A DNA stretch of 64,000 bases from Mesorhizobium sp. WSM3859 (GTDB lineage Bacteria > Pseudomonadota > Alphaproteobacteria > Rhizobiales > Rhizobiaceae). The position numbers were made by a program, and so were the translations under genes. Each line of letters begins with the position of its first letter. Within the stretch, counting starts at the first letter, position 1. The notes under the pieces are model-generated. The model worked only from the letters and a program-made list of their open reading frames with translations. It made no database searches and was not told where the DNA came from. The stretch lies in contig NZ_NSGG01000013.1 of assembly GCF_002295065.1 (NCBI RefSeq), positions 153,480 to 217,479 of the forward strand, written 5' to 3'. Below are positions 34,256 through 42,737 of the stretch, piece after piece.

Positions 34256-35458
34256 ATGACGACCAGTGAACATACCGAATTGATGGGGCTCCGCAGGGTG
34301 GCCGCGGACAGTTGGCGCTTCGGACTGATCGCCTTGATCGCGTTCCTGACGCTCGTCGACCTGTTCGCCACCCAGGCCATCCTGCCTTCGCTGGTGGTGA
34401 AATTCGGCGTCAGCCGCGCCACCATGGGCTTCGCCGTCAACGCCAGCACCTTCGGCATGGCGGTGGCCGGGATCGCCGTTGCTCTCTTTGGGCGCGGCAT
34501 TGATCGCCGCAACGGTATCTGGATCAGCCTGGCCATCCTGGCGATCCCGACGACGCTGCTGTCGCAGACGGACAACATCGTCGTTTTCGCCTTGCTGCGC
34601 GTGGCTCAAGGGCTCTGCATGTCGACAGCCTTCACGCTGACGATGGCCTATCTGGCCGAGCATTTTTCGGCGCGGCAGACCACGAGCGCGCTTGCGGCCT
34701 ATGTGACCGGCAATGTTGCCAGCAACTTTTTCGGCCGGCTGATGTCGGCGGCCGTCGCCGACATGTTCGGCATCTCCACCAACTTCCTGACCTTCGCGGG
34801 GCTTAATCTGCTCGGCGCCGCCCTCGTCTGGTTCACGCTGCAAAAGACCTCGGCAATGATGCGCAGTGACGCGGATGGCGAGCCTGCCCGCGCGGCCTGG
34901 AAAGCCCCGTTGCAGAACGTCGAGCTGCGTGCCTGTTTCGCGATCGGCTTCCTGATCCTCTTCGTCTTTATCGGCACCTTCACCTATGTGAACTTTCAGC
35001 TTGTTGCAGTGCCCCTGTCGCTGACCCCGATGGCCTTGGGCGCCGTCTATTTCGTCTTCCTGCCATCGATGCTGACCACCCCGCTTGCCGGCCGAGTCGC
35101 AGCGAGCCTTGGCCCCAGCGGAGGAATCGGAGCGACGCTCGCGCTTGCGATCGTCGGCTTGCTTCTGCTGCTTGTAACCAGTCTTCCGATCGTTCTCGGC
35201 GGGATGGCGCTCGTTGCCGTCGGCACCTTCCTGGCTCAGGCGATAGCCACGGGGCATGTCAGCCGCACCGCGTCGCGCGATCGCGCCGCTGCCAGCGGCA
35301 TCTATCTCGCATCGTACTATGCGGGCGGGCTCGCCGGCAGCTTCCTCATCGGACGGATCTACGACCGTGTCGGCTGGACCGCATGTGTGGTCGTGCTGGC
35401 CGCGGTTCTCGCCGGCGCGATCGCAATCGCGCGCGTGCTGCGAACGCCTAAGAGCTGA
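34256..35458 (+). CDS. Major facilitator superfamily transporter
   Basis: The 400-residue membrane protein has about twelve hydrophobic segments. Motif-A-like FGRGIDRRNGI follows helix 2, and it has LFATQAILPSLVVKFGVS near the N-terminus, as in YnfM-type efflux proteins. ATG 34256 has AGGAG at 6 bp; the GTG at 34253 is directly before it. It is likely an exporter of a small molecule linked to the cupin and DUF302 proteins. Confidence 0.88.
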   Translation: MTTSEHTELMGLRRVAADSWRFGLIALIAFLTLVDLFATQAILPSLVVKFGVSRATMGFAVNASTFGMAVAGIAVALFGRGIDRRNGIWISLAILAIPTTLLSQTDNIVVFALLRVAQGLCMSTAFTLTMAYLAEHFSARQTTSALAAYVTGNVASNFFGRLMSAAVADMFGISTNFLTFAGLNLLGAALVWFTLQKTSAMMRSDADGEPARAAWKAPLQNVELRACFAIGFLILFVFIGTFTYVNFQLVAVPLSLTPMALGAVYFVFLPSMLTTPLAGRVAASLGPSGGIGATLALAIVGLLLLLVTSLPIVLGGMALVAVGTFLAQAIATGHVSRTASRDRAAASGIYLASYYAGGLAGSFLIGRIYDRVGWTACVVVLAAVLAGAIAIARVLRTPKS

Positions 35459-35499
35459 GACTGAAATCGAAACTTAGTTATCCAACCAAGGAGACCGAC

Positions 35500-35964
35500 A
35501 TGACCAACCAACTCAAAACTCTGCTTGCAGGCGCCGCCATGCTGGTGGCGATCGCCCTACCGGCCGCCGCCTCGGACGGCGTCGTCACGGTGAAGAGCGA
35601 CTATTCCGTCGCCGAGACCGTCGCCCGCATCAAGAAGGACGTGCTCAAGAAAGGCATCAAATTCTTCGGCGTCATCGACCAGGCCCAGCTTGGCAACAAT
35701 GCCGGCAACGACGTCAGGCCGTCGCGGCTCGTCATGTTCGGCAATCCGGCGCTCGGCACGACCTTCATCACATCCAACCCCGAAGCCGGGCTCGACTGGC
35801 CTGTCCGCGTTCTGGTCTACCAGACCGCCGACGGTTCGGTTTACGCCGCCTACAGCGATTTCGACTGGATCGCCAAGCGGCACGGAATCACCGACCGCCC
35901 CGCGCAGTTCAAGATGGCGACCGAAGTCATTCAGTCGGTGACCTCAACCGTCAAAAAGAACTAA
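35500..35964 (+). CDS. Exported DUF302 protein
   Basis: The 154-residue protein has a signal peptide (LLAGAAMLVAIALPAAAS) and then the DUF302 domain: VKSDYSVAETVARIKKDVLKK, IKFFGVIDQA, RLVMFGNPALGT and LVYQTADGSVYAAYSDFDW. DUF302 proteins are small periplasmic proteins of unknown function that occur with redox and metal stress genes. It is 41 bp after the MFS gene in the same direction. Confidence 0.9.
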   Translation: MTNQLKTLLAGAAMLVAIALPAAASDGVVTVKSDYSVAETVARIKKDVLKKGIKFFGVIDQAQLGNNAGNDVRPSRLVMFGNPALGTTFITSNPEAGLDWPVRVLVYQTADGSVYAAYSDFDWIAKRHGITDRPAQFKMATEVIQSVTSTVKKN

Positions 35965-36025
35965 TGGAGGACATGCAGCCACAGATGCGTTGCCCAGGGG
36001 CTGCAAAGCATGCTGCGCGGCGAAC

Positions 36026-36937
36026 CTACTCGGCGGCGGACAACGCCTTCACCCGCTCGCCGAACCATTTCTTCTGCGTGGCCTCGCGCACCAATGCGCC
36101 GACCGCGGGCGAGTGCCTGCGGCCGCGCACTGTGACGAGATTGACCTCCCGCCAGAATTCGGGCTCGGTGATCGGCAAAGGCACCACGCCGGGATGCCTG
36201 ACGGTATGCTCGGGCATGAATCCGAAACCAAGCCCGGCGGCGATCATCGCCAATGTCCAGTCGTCACGATCGCTCCAGTAGACCGGACTGACCGTGACGC
36301 CCTGTTCGGCAAGGATGGCATCGGCGTAGCCAGCGAACTCGCAATTGTTGCGGTGGATGTAGCTTTCGTTTGACATATCCTTCACCCGCACCGCGCGCCG
36401 ATTGGCAAGGCGATGTGTCAGGTGAACGGCCATCACCATCTGCTCCTGGAAAAGCGGCAGGGAGTGCACCTCTTCGTCGGCAACATCTGAAGGCAACGCG
36501 TAGATAGCAGCCTCGAGTTCGCCCTCGAGCAGCCTTCTCCTGAGGCTCACCGCATCCGCATCGCAAAGATGCAACTCGACGCCCGGGTGGTGCGCGCGCA
36601 CGGCCGCGATGAGCTCGATGATCTCGTCCGGAGCGATCGTGCTCATGATGCCGAACTTGAGCGGCATCTTCTTGAGGGTCACATATTGCTCGGCGATCTG
36701 CTTTGCCTGGCGAGAATTCTCGAAGACGCCTTCGAGATAGGTCTCGACCATGCGGCCGAGCTCGGTGAGGTGAGTGAACCGGCGCTCACGGTGGAACAGC
36801 GGCCCGCCGAATTCATCTTCCAGAAGCTTGATCGCGCGCGACAACGCCGGCTGCGTGACATTGCACTGCTCGGCCGCCCTGGTGAAATTCAGCTCCTTGG
36901 CGACGGCCAAGAAGTATCGGACCTGGCTGATCTCCAC
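36026..36937 (-). CDS. LysR-family transcription regulator (island copy 2)
   Basis: The 303-residue regulator begins MEISQVRYFLAVAKELNFT and CNVTQPALSRAIKLLEDEFGG, with a ligand domain including LEAAIYALPSDVADEEVHS and PLFQEQMVMAVHLTHRL. It is divergent from the bdhA operon; the 252-bp gap between them holds box D. It converges on the DUF302 gene. Ligand unknown. Confidence 0.93.
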   Translation of the reverse strand: MEISQVRYFLAVAKELNFTRAAEQCNVTQPALSRAIKLLEDEFGGPLFHRERRFTHLTELGRMVETYLEGVFENSRQAKQIAEQYVTLKKMPLKFGIMSTIAPDEIIELIAAVRAHHPGVELHLCDADAVSLRRRLLEGELEAAIYALPSDVADEEVHSLPLFQEQMVMAVHLTHRLANRRAVRVKDMSNESYIHRNNCEFAGYADAILAEQGVTVSPVYWSDRDDWTLAMIAAGLGFGFMPEHTVRHPGVVPLPITEPEFWREVNLVTVRGRRHSPAVGALVREATQKKWFGERVKALSAAE

Positions 36938-37071
36938 TGCACGCTCCCCTCACTGGACGCGCATACGGCACCGCCCGCGTTGCCACGCAATCTTACTAGC
37001 TGCCCTTACGTCAAACAACCCGACCGGGTCGATCGACACCCAGGGCATGAAGCCAACGATCTGACCGTCAG

Positions 37072-37100
37072 CTATCGAATCTATGTCTCAACGGCATTTC
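37072..37100 (+). promoter_or_regulatory. LysR-type box D, between LysR copy 2 and the bdhA operon
   Basis: Reads CTATC-N17-GCATTTC, 5' half TATCGAATCTATG. It lies 90 bp before the bdhA start, and 135 bp from the divergent LysR start, so it may serve both. Confidence 0.65.
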
Positions 37101-37189
37101 CGCAGCTTGCGGCGGTTCATCATACTTATCATCAGATCCAGAGCCGACCCGCGCCATGGCTCATAGCCGCGCAATCAAAGGACAAGACG

Positions 37190-37972
37190 ATGCTCAAAGG
37201 TAAGACAGCACTCATCACCGGTTCGACCAGCGGCATCGGGCAAGGCATTGCCGAAGCTTTCGCGGCGAAAGGTTGCAACATCGTCCTGAACGGCTTTGGC
37301 GACGCCGCCGAGATCGAACGCCTGCGGGCCAGGCTCGCGGCCGATCATCAGGTCGCTGTCCGCTACGACAATGCCGACATGAGCAAGGGCGACGCGATCA
37401 CCGTGATGATGGACAAGGCCATCGCCGAGTTTGGCGCCGTCGACATACTGGTCAACAATGCCGGCATTCAGCATGTCGCGCCGATCGACGATTTTCCGGT
37501 CGAGAAATGGGAAGCGGTCGTGGCGATCGATCTCATGTCCTCATTCTATACGATCCGGCGCGCGTTGCAGCCGATGAAGGCGCGCAAATGGGGTCGCGTC
37601 ATCAATGTGGCCTCCGCGCACGCGCTCGTTGCATCTCCCTACAAGTCCGCCTATGTCGCTGCCAAGCACGGCGTCGCCGGTCTGACCAAGACCGTCGCAC
37701 TGGAAGTTGCCGAACAAGGCATCACGGTCAACGCCGTTTGCCCCGGCTATGTGCTCACGCCGCTTGTCGAGAAGCAGATACCCGACACGGCCAAGGCCCG
37801 CGGGATCACCGAGCAGCAGGTGATCAAGGATGTTCTGTTGGCTGCGCAGCCCACCAAGCAGTTCGTCACGGTCGAGCAGGTTGCCGCGCTCTGCCTGTTC
37901 CTCGCGTCGGACGATGCGGCTTCGATCACCGGTGCCGTGATGCCGATCGAAGGCGGTTGGACCGCTCACTAG
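37190..37972 (+). CDS. bdhA: 3-hydroxybutyrate dehydrogenase (short-chain dehydrogenase)
   Basis: The 260-residue enzyme has the nucleotide loop TGSTSGIGQGIAEAF, NNAG, and the catalytic Ser...Tyr-X3-Lys in VASAHALVASPYKSAYVAAKHG. The C-terminal blocks VCPGYVLTPLVEKQIPD and QPTKQFVTVEQVAALCLFL are typical of BdhA. It oxidises (R)-3-hydroxybutyrate to acetoacetate with NAD, a step in use of polyhydroxybutyrate. ATG 37190 starts at the domain edge; the frame is open far upstream over LysR. It is first in a four-gene operon. Confidence 0.92.
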   Translation: MLKGKTALITGSTSGIGQGIAEAFAAKGCNIVLNGFGDAAEIERLRARLAADHQVAVRYDNADMSKGDAITVMMDKAIAEFGAVDILVNNAGIQHVAPIDDFPVEKWEAVVAIDLMSSFYTIRRALQPMKARKWGRVINVASAHALVASPYKSAYVAAKHGVAGLTKTVALEVAEQGITVNAVCPGYVLTPLVEKQIPDTAKARGITEQQVIKDVLLAAQPTKQFVTVEQVAALCLFLASDDAASITGAVMPIEGGWTAH

Positions 37973-37994
37973 ACCTGCACGAGGAGCGAAGGCC

Positions 37995-39146
37995 ATGAAC
38001 AAGATCACGCAAAACCTATCGGCCCCGCAAGCAGAACCGGCGGTCGCCCACCAGGACGAAGCCAAGCGTCAGACCGTCCTTGTCCTTCAAGGCGGCGGCG
38101 CGCTCGGCGCCTATCAGGCCGGCGTCTACCAGGCGCTGGTCGAAGGCGGCATCGAACCGGATTGGGTCATAGGCACGTCCATCGGCGCCATCAATGCCGC
38201 GCTGGTTGCCGGGAACAAGCCCGGCGATCGTCTGCCCAGGCTTCAGGAATTCTGGGACAGCGTCAGCCGCAGCAGTCCATTCGACGAGTTCTTCCGGATG
38301 ATGGTTCCGAGCAACATTTTTGCCAATATGGGCACGGTGATGCGCGGCATCCCGGGATTCTTCGAACCGAACCCAAGCGCCATGTTTGGCGTGAACCGCG
38401 AGGTCGGTGTCGAGAATGCCTCCTATTACACCACCGATCCGCTCAAAAGGACGCTGAACGATCTGGTCGACTTCGACTACCTCAACGGCCGCCACACACG
38501 GCTGACGGTCGGCGCGGTCAACGTCAACACCAGCGAGCTCAAATACTTCGACACGCGCGAGATGATCCTGTCGGTGGCGCACATCATGGCGTCGGGCGCC
38601 TTGCCGCCGGCGTTTCCGGCGGTCTGCATCGATGGCGAGCCCTATTGGGACGGCGGTATCTATTCGAACACGCCGATCGAGGTGGTGCTTGATGCGCGAC
38701 CCAGGCGAGACGCGCTGATCTTTGCCGTCAACATGTGGCAGCCCCGCGCCACCGAACCCAAATCGATCTGGCAGGTCATGGGCCGGCAGAAGGACCTTCA
38801 ATACGCCAGCCGTGGCCGGAGCCACGTTGCACGGCAGGAGCAGTTGCATCGGCTTCGGCATGTCGTGCGCGAAATGGGAAAGCTCGTGCCCGAGGAGCTT
38901 CGCGAGGATCCGATGTTCAAGGAACTCGCCTCCTATGGCTGCCCGTCGGTCATGCACCTCGTCAGGCTGCTTTCGCCGCGACTGGACGGCGAGGACCATA
39001 CCAAGGACATCGACTTCACCCGCTCGGGCATCCGCACGCGCTGGCAGGCAGGATACGAGCATGGCCAACGCGTTCTCACCGACAAGCCCTGGGAATGCGA
39101 GGTCGACATGCTGCAGGGCATCGTGATCCACGAATCCCAAGAGTGA
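37995..39146 (+). CDS. Patatin-like phospholipase family protein (DUF3734 type)
   Basis: The 383-residue protein has an intact oxyanion loop LQGGGALGAYQAGVYQAL, nucleophile motif GTSIGAINAA and aspartate motif DGGIYSNTP, giving a full Ser-Asp dyad. The C-terminal part (SVMHLVRLLSPRLDGEDHTKDIDF) is the extension of the DUF3734 group often found next to bdhA. It likely acts on lipids or polyhydroxybutyrate. It follows bdhA by 22 bp and its stop overlaps a possible ATG of the next gene. Confidence 0.92.
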   Translation: MNKITQNLSAPQAEPAVAHQDEAKRQTVLVLQGGGALGAYQAGVYQALVEGGIEPDWVIGTSIGAINAALVAGNKPGDRLPRLQEFWDSVSRSSPFDEFFRMMVPSNIFANMGTVMRGIPGFFEPNPSAMFGVNREVGVENASYYTTDPLKRTLNDLVDFDYLNGRHTRLTVGAVNVNTSELKYFDTREMILSVAHIMASGALPPAFPAVCIDGEPYWDGGIYSNTPIEVVLDARPRRDALIFAVNMWQPRATEPKSIWQVMGRQKDLQYASRGRSHVARQEQLHRLRHVVREMGKLVPEELREDPMFKELASYGCPSVMHLVRLLSPRLDGEDHTKDIDFTRSGIRTRWQAGYEHGQRVLTDKPWECEVDMLQGIVIHESQE

Positions 39147-39178
39147 TGCGTCGCGCCGAGAAAGATACGGAGACCACG

Positions 39179-40573
39179 ATGCAGATCATCACCCCCGGCA
39201 TGCGGTTGATCCCGGAAGCCGTGCTTGCCAACGATGCTGCGCTGTTCCGCACGATCCCGGAGACTCCCTCGCACGCGGACAAGTCACTGCATCGCGTGGT
39301 CATTGTGGGCGGCGGCGCGGGCGGCCTCGAACTGGCGACGCGCCTCGGCCGCAGATTCGGCAACCGGCGGCTTTCCGTTACGCTTGTCGACCGCAGCCGC
39401 ACCCATATCTGGAAGCCGCTTTTGCATGAGGTGGCATCCGGCGCCTTGAGCGCGTCGCACGACGCGGTTGAATACATCGCCCATGCCAGCCGCCACGGCT
39501 ACCGCTACCGCATTGGCGAGGCCGTTGGCATCGATCGTGCCAAGCGCCAGGTCTTCGTCGCGCCAAGCTTCGACGATGATGGCCGCCAGGTCATCCCGCC
39601 ACGTGTCCTGGGCTACGACACGCTGGTCATGGCCGTGGGCAGCGTCAGCAATGATTTCGGCACGCCGGGCGCCGCGCGCCACGCCATCTCGCTGGACACC
39701 GCGGAGCAGGCCGCCCGGTTCAACAAGCGGATGATCGACGCATGCCTGCGCGCCAACGCGCAATATGAGCCGCTTTCGCCTGGTCAGCTTCATTGCGTCA
39801 TCGTCGGCGCCGGCGCCACCGGTGTCGAACTGGCAGCGGAGCTGCACAAGTCGATGCGGGAGATTGCATCGCATAACCTCGACAACATCGATTTCGAAAG
39901 GCTGATCCGCATCACCATCGTCGAAGCCGGGCCGCGGATCCTGCCCGCGCTGCCTGAGCAGATGGCGCGCGCAACGGCACGCTTGCTGATCAAGCTGGGC
40001 GTCCAGATACGATGCGGGATCAAAGTCACCGAAGTGACCGAAGACGGTATTCGGCTGGGCGACAAGCTTTTCGTGCCTGCCGAACTGGTCGTCTGGGCGG
40101 CCGGCATCAAGGCGCCGGAATTCCTGAAGGGCCTTGATGGTCTAGAAACCGACCGCATCAACCGCCTGATCGTCGACGAAACCTTGCGCGCGGTCGGGGA
40201 CGACAATGTGTTCGCTATCGGCGACTGCGCGAACTGTCTGCTGCCGGGCGAAGAAAGCGCCTTGCCGCCACGAGCCCAGACGGCTCATCAGCAGGCAGAC
40301 CACATGGCCAAGGTGATCGCGGCGCGTCTCGCAGGGCATGCCGCGCCAGCGTATCGCTACCGCGACTACGGCTCACTCGTTTCACTCGCCGACTACGGTG
40401 CGTTCGGCAGCCTGATCGGAGGGCTGAAGGTCGAAGGTCTCGTTGCAAGGCTCGTCTATCGCTCGCTGCACAAGATGCATCTCAAGGCGGTGCACGGCCT
40501 CGCGAAGACAACGCTTGCTTCGATCGGCGAGATGATCGTCAGGCGCGCCAGACCGCGGATCAAGCTTCACTGA
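39179..40573 (+). CDS. ndh: Type II NADH dehydrogenase
   Basis: The 464-residue flavoprotein has VVIVGGGAGGLELATRLGRRF (FAD loop), VIVGAGATGVELAAELHKSM (NADH loop), and VFAIGDCANCLLPGE, in NDH-2 order, and ends in a basic helix suited to membrane attachment. It passes electrons from NADH to quinone without proton pumping. I chose ATG 39179 (GGAG at 7 bp) over ATG 39146, which would add 11 residues. It is third in the bdhA operon. Confidence 0.9.
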   Translation: MQIITPGMRLIPEAVLANDAALFRTIPETPSHADKSLHRVVIVGGGAGGLELATRLGRRFGNRRLSVTLVDRSRTHIWKPLLHEVASGALSASHDAVEYIAHASRHGYRYRIGEAVGIDRAKRQVFVAPSFDDDGRQVIPPRVLGYDTLVMAVGSVSNDFGTPGAARHAISLDTAEQAARFNKRMIDACLRANAQYEPLSPGQLHCVIVGAGATGVELAAELHKSMREIASHNLDNIDFERLIRITIVEAGPRILPALPEQMARATARLLIKLGVQIRCGIKVTEVTEDGIRLGDKLFVPAELVVWAAGIKAPEFLKGLDGLETDRINRLIVDETLRAVGDDNVFAIGDCANCLLPGEESALPPRAQTAHQQADHMAKVIAARLAGHAAPAYRYRDYGSLVSLADYGAFGSLIGGLKVEGLVARLVYRSLHKMHLKAVHGLAKTTLASIGEMIVRRARPRIKLH

Positions 40574-40698
40574 GGTCGGCGGAGGCGGTGCGATGGCATG
40601 TGTCGATGCACGCAGGGCATCAAAACCATGCAGGAAAAACATGGCGATTGCCGAGGGGTTACGGTGGTAGGCTATGCGGGACACGTGAAAGTGCAGAT

Positions 40699-41403
40699 AT
40701 GGCCGCCGACGACCAGGCAATGACATTCGAGCAGTCCGTCCAGGCAGCCATCGAACTTGATGCGCCTCTAAACGAACGGCTGGCAGTGATCGCCTCGGCA
40801 GTTCGCCGTCTGAACGCGGAATTCGCGGACGCCGTAGAGCGACTGGTGGATCGCCTTGAGAAACAGGGAGCCGGAACCATGGCGCCGGCTCAGGGCGAGG
40901 TCATGCCTGGTTTCCTCCTGCCTGACGACGAGGGCAAGCTCGTCAGCCTGGCCCAGATCCTGGAAAAGGGGCCAGCCGTCATCACCTTTCAGCGCGGGCA
41001 TTGGTGCCCCTATTGCCGCTTGAACGCCATCGGCATCGTCGAGGTGCAGCGCGAGATCGCGGAGCTGGGCGGACAGGTGGTCGTGATCATGCCGGAGCGG
41101 CGCAAATTTGCCAAAGCGATGAAGGCCGCAGTTGGCGCGCAGTTTCCCTTCCTGGTCGACATGGACAACGGCTATGCATTGTCGCTCAACCTTGCGATCT
41201 GGGTCGGCGCCGAGATGGAGCGGCTGATGGGCCTGGGGTTCGATCTCCCCAACTATCAGGGCAACAGCAGCTGGTTTCTGCCGATCCCGGCCACCTTCAT
41301 CGTTGGAACCGACGGGATCATCACGGATCGCTTCGTCGATCCGGACTACCGCCGCCGCATGGACATTGACGACCTGATCGCGGCGCTCAGGCGGGCTCGC
41401 TGA
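40699..41403 (+). CDS. Peroxiredoxin-like (AhpC/TSA family) protein
   Basis: The 234-residue protein has a helical N-terminus (about 70 residues) and then a thioredoxin-fold domain: EVMPGFLLPDDEGKLVSLAQ, AVITFQRGHWCPYCRLNA (CPYC active site) and ATFIVGTDGIITDRFVDPDY. This is the PRX-like2 group rather than typical AhpC. It should reduce peroxides or act as a thiol oxidoreductase. The gap after ndh is 125 bp, so a separate promoter is possible. Its 3' end overlaps the convergent LysR gene by 17 bp. Confidence 0.87.
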   Translation: MAADDQAMTFEQSVQAAIELDAPLNERLAVIASAVRRLNAEFADAVERLVDRLEKQGAGTMAPAQGEVMPGFLLPDDEGKLVSLAQILEKGPAVITFQRGHWCPYCRLNAIGIVEVQREIAELGGQVVVIMPERRKFAKAMKAAVGAQFPFLVDMDNGYALSLNLAIWVGAEMERLMGLGFDLPNYQGNSSWFLPIPATFIVGTDGIITDRFVDPDYRRRMDIDDLIAALRRAR

Positions 41404-42292
41404 CGCCGAAGGACGACCAGTCGGCGGCCCTCAACAGGTTGAGCAGCGTTGTCGCGACAGGCGAGCGGTGCCTGCCGGCTACCGCATAGACGGAAACGAT
41501 CCGAGAAACGTCCAGATCGCGCAGCTTGAGCCGGCGGGTGTTCGAGGATCGCGGTGCCGTCAGCGACACGAAGCCGACCCCGGCGTTGGCTTCGAGCAAC
41601 GCCAGAAGGTCCTGATCGGTCTCGACTTCATGCGCGGTTCGAGGCGTAAGACCCCTGGCGGACAGGGAACGCGACAGCTCCTCGCTCGTCTCCCAATCGA
41701 TCCGACTGAGCACGGGTTCGGCGGCAAGCTGAGCCAATGCGACGTCGGCCTCGTTGCGCCGGGCCAGTGGATGATCGGCATTTACAGCGAGTTCAATCTC
41801 TTCCCGAAACAGCGGCCATATGTCCAGGCGGTCCCAGGCCTGTCCCAGGGGGCCGGCAATTGCCAGCTCGACGTCGCCACTCTTCAACGCGTCGACGACA
41901 GCAGCGGGCGAGCCACGATTGATCTTGAGGTGGGCGCCGGGATAGGCCCGGAAAAGCTCCGTGAAGGGCGGAACCAGCAGCGCTATGTTGATGCTGTTGG
42001 AGATGGTGACGTTGAGGGGTGCCACGTCACTGCTTTGCACAGCTTTGGCCAGTGACTTGGCGGAAGTGGCCGCATCATAGCACTGTTGCAGCAACGGCAG
42101 CATGCGGCGCCCGAGTTCCGTGAGATGCGAGTGCTGACGCTCGCGCCTCAGGAGCTCCCCGCCCAGTTCGTCTTCAAGCGTCTTGATCGCGCGCGTAAGG
42201 GCCGGCTGAGTGACGTTGCATTCCTCGGCCGCTCTGGTGAAATTCAACGTGTTCGACAGGGCCAAAAAATAGCGGACCTGCTGCATCTCCAT
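41387..42292 (-). CDS. LysR-family transcription regulator (island copy 3)
   Basis: The 301-residue regulator begins MEMQQVRYFLALSNTLNFT and CNVTQPALTRAIKTLEDELGG, then LLRRERQHSHLTELGRRML. The ligand domain includes LNVTISNSINIALLVPPFTE. It is the last gene of the island before the right repeat. I could not find a TATC-N17-GCATT box upstream of it. Confidence 0.93.
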   Translation of the reverse strand: MEMQQVRYFLALSNTLNFTRAAEECNVTQPALTRAIKTLEDELGGELLRRERQHSHLTELGRRMLPLLQQCYDAATSAKSLAKAVQSSDVAPLNVTISNSINIALLVPPFTELFRAYPGAHLKINRGSPAAVVDALKSGDVELAIAGPLGQAWDRLDIWPLFREEIELAVNADHPLARRNEADVALAQLAAEPVLSRIDWETSEELSRSLSARGLTPRTAHEVETDQDLLALLEANAGVGFVSLTAPRSSNTRRLKLRDLDVSRIVSVYAVAGRHRSPVATTLLNLLRAADWSSFGVSEPA

Positions 42293-42596
42293 GAAATCTC
42301 GCCCCCTCAGCGAAATTCGATTTTTCAGGCACAGCTAATCTGGCCATGCTATCGCAACAGGAGGCCAAGGGCAAAGGCGCCCGCCGTTTCGAGCGAACAG
42401 GATCGTCCGTGGTCGAGCGGCATGGTCATTTTACTGGACGTCACAATGTTACAAAATTGCACTTAAGCAATTGATTCTATTGAAATTGCCTAGAGTTCAA
42501 TCCTCTCTCGCAGCACCAGCGTTTCCCTGTAATTGCCGCATCGGGCAGCGCTTGACGATGGTCTGCCGCCAACCTATGGCAATGCCTCGCCTGCGA
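42293..42596. other. Right end of the island and gap before tRNA-Cys
   Basis: These 304 bp contain no supported gene. They hold the 5' region of LysR copy 3, an AT-rich stretch around 42425-42490 that differs from its surroundings, the 29-bp right repeat at 42492-42520, and 76 bp leading to tRNA-Cys. Confidence 0.6.
42492..42520 (+). repeat. Right direct repeat (attR-like), duplicate of the tRNA-Thr 3' end
   Basis: Identical over 29 bp to 27526-27554. Only the T-arm, acceptor and CCA part of the tRNA are present; the 5' two-thirds are absent, so this is not a functional tRNA gene. Confidence 0.85.
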
Positions 42597-42671
42597 GGCC
42601 TCGAGACGGAATGGTTCACGCAGAGGACTGCAAATCCTTCAATCCCGGTTCAATTCCGGGCGAGGCCTCCA
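42597..42671 (+). tRNA. tRNA-Cys(GCA)
   Basis: Starts GGCCTCGAGACGGAATGG, anticodon stem-loop AGGACTGCAAATCCT (anticodon GCA), T-arm CCCGGTTCAATTCCGGG, acceptor CGAGGCC, then T and an encoded CCA. The acceptor pairs fully. It lies just beyond the right border of the island. Confidence 0.95.
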
Positions 42672-42737
42672 GTTCCCGCGCACCCGCAGCCCAGCTGCGC
42701 TTACGGTGCGACCGAGAAGCAGACCGCTCGCGCCGGC

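Noticed and set aside
42293..42470. A sixth LysR-type box upstream of LysR copy 3
   Set aside because: A TATC at 42353 is followed after 17 bp by GCAAAGG rather than GCATT, and inner conserved positions do not match.
27553..42491. An integrase or transposase inside the island
   Set aside because: All frames of useful length were examined for tyrosine or serine recombinase and DDE patterns; none was seen. The island call rests on the direct repeat and gene content only.
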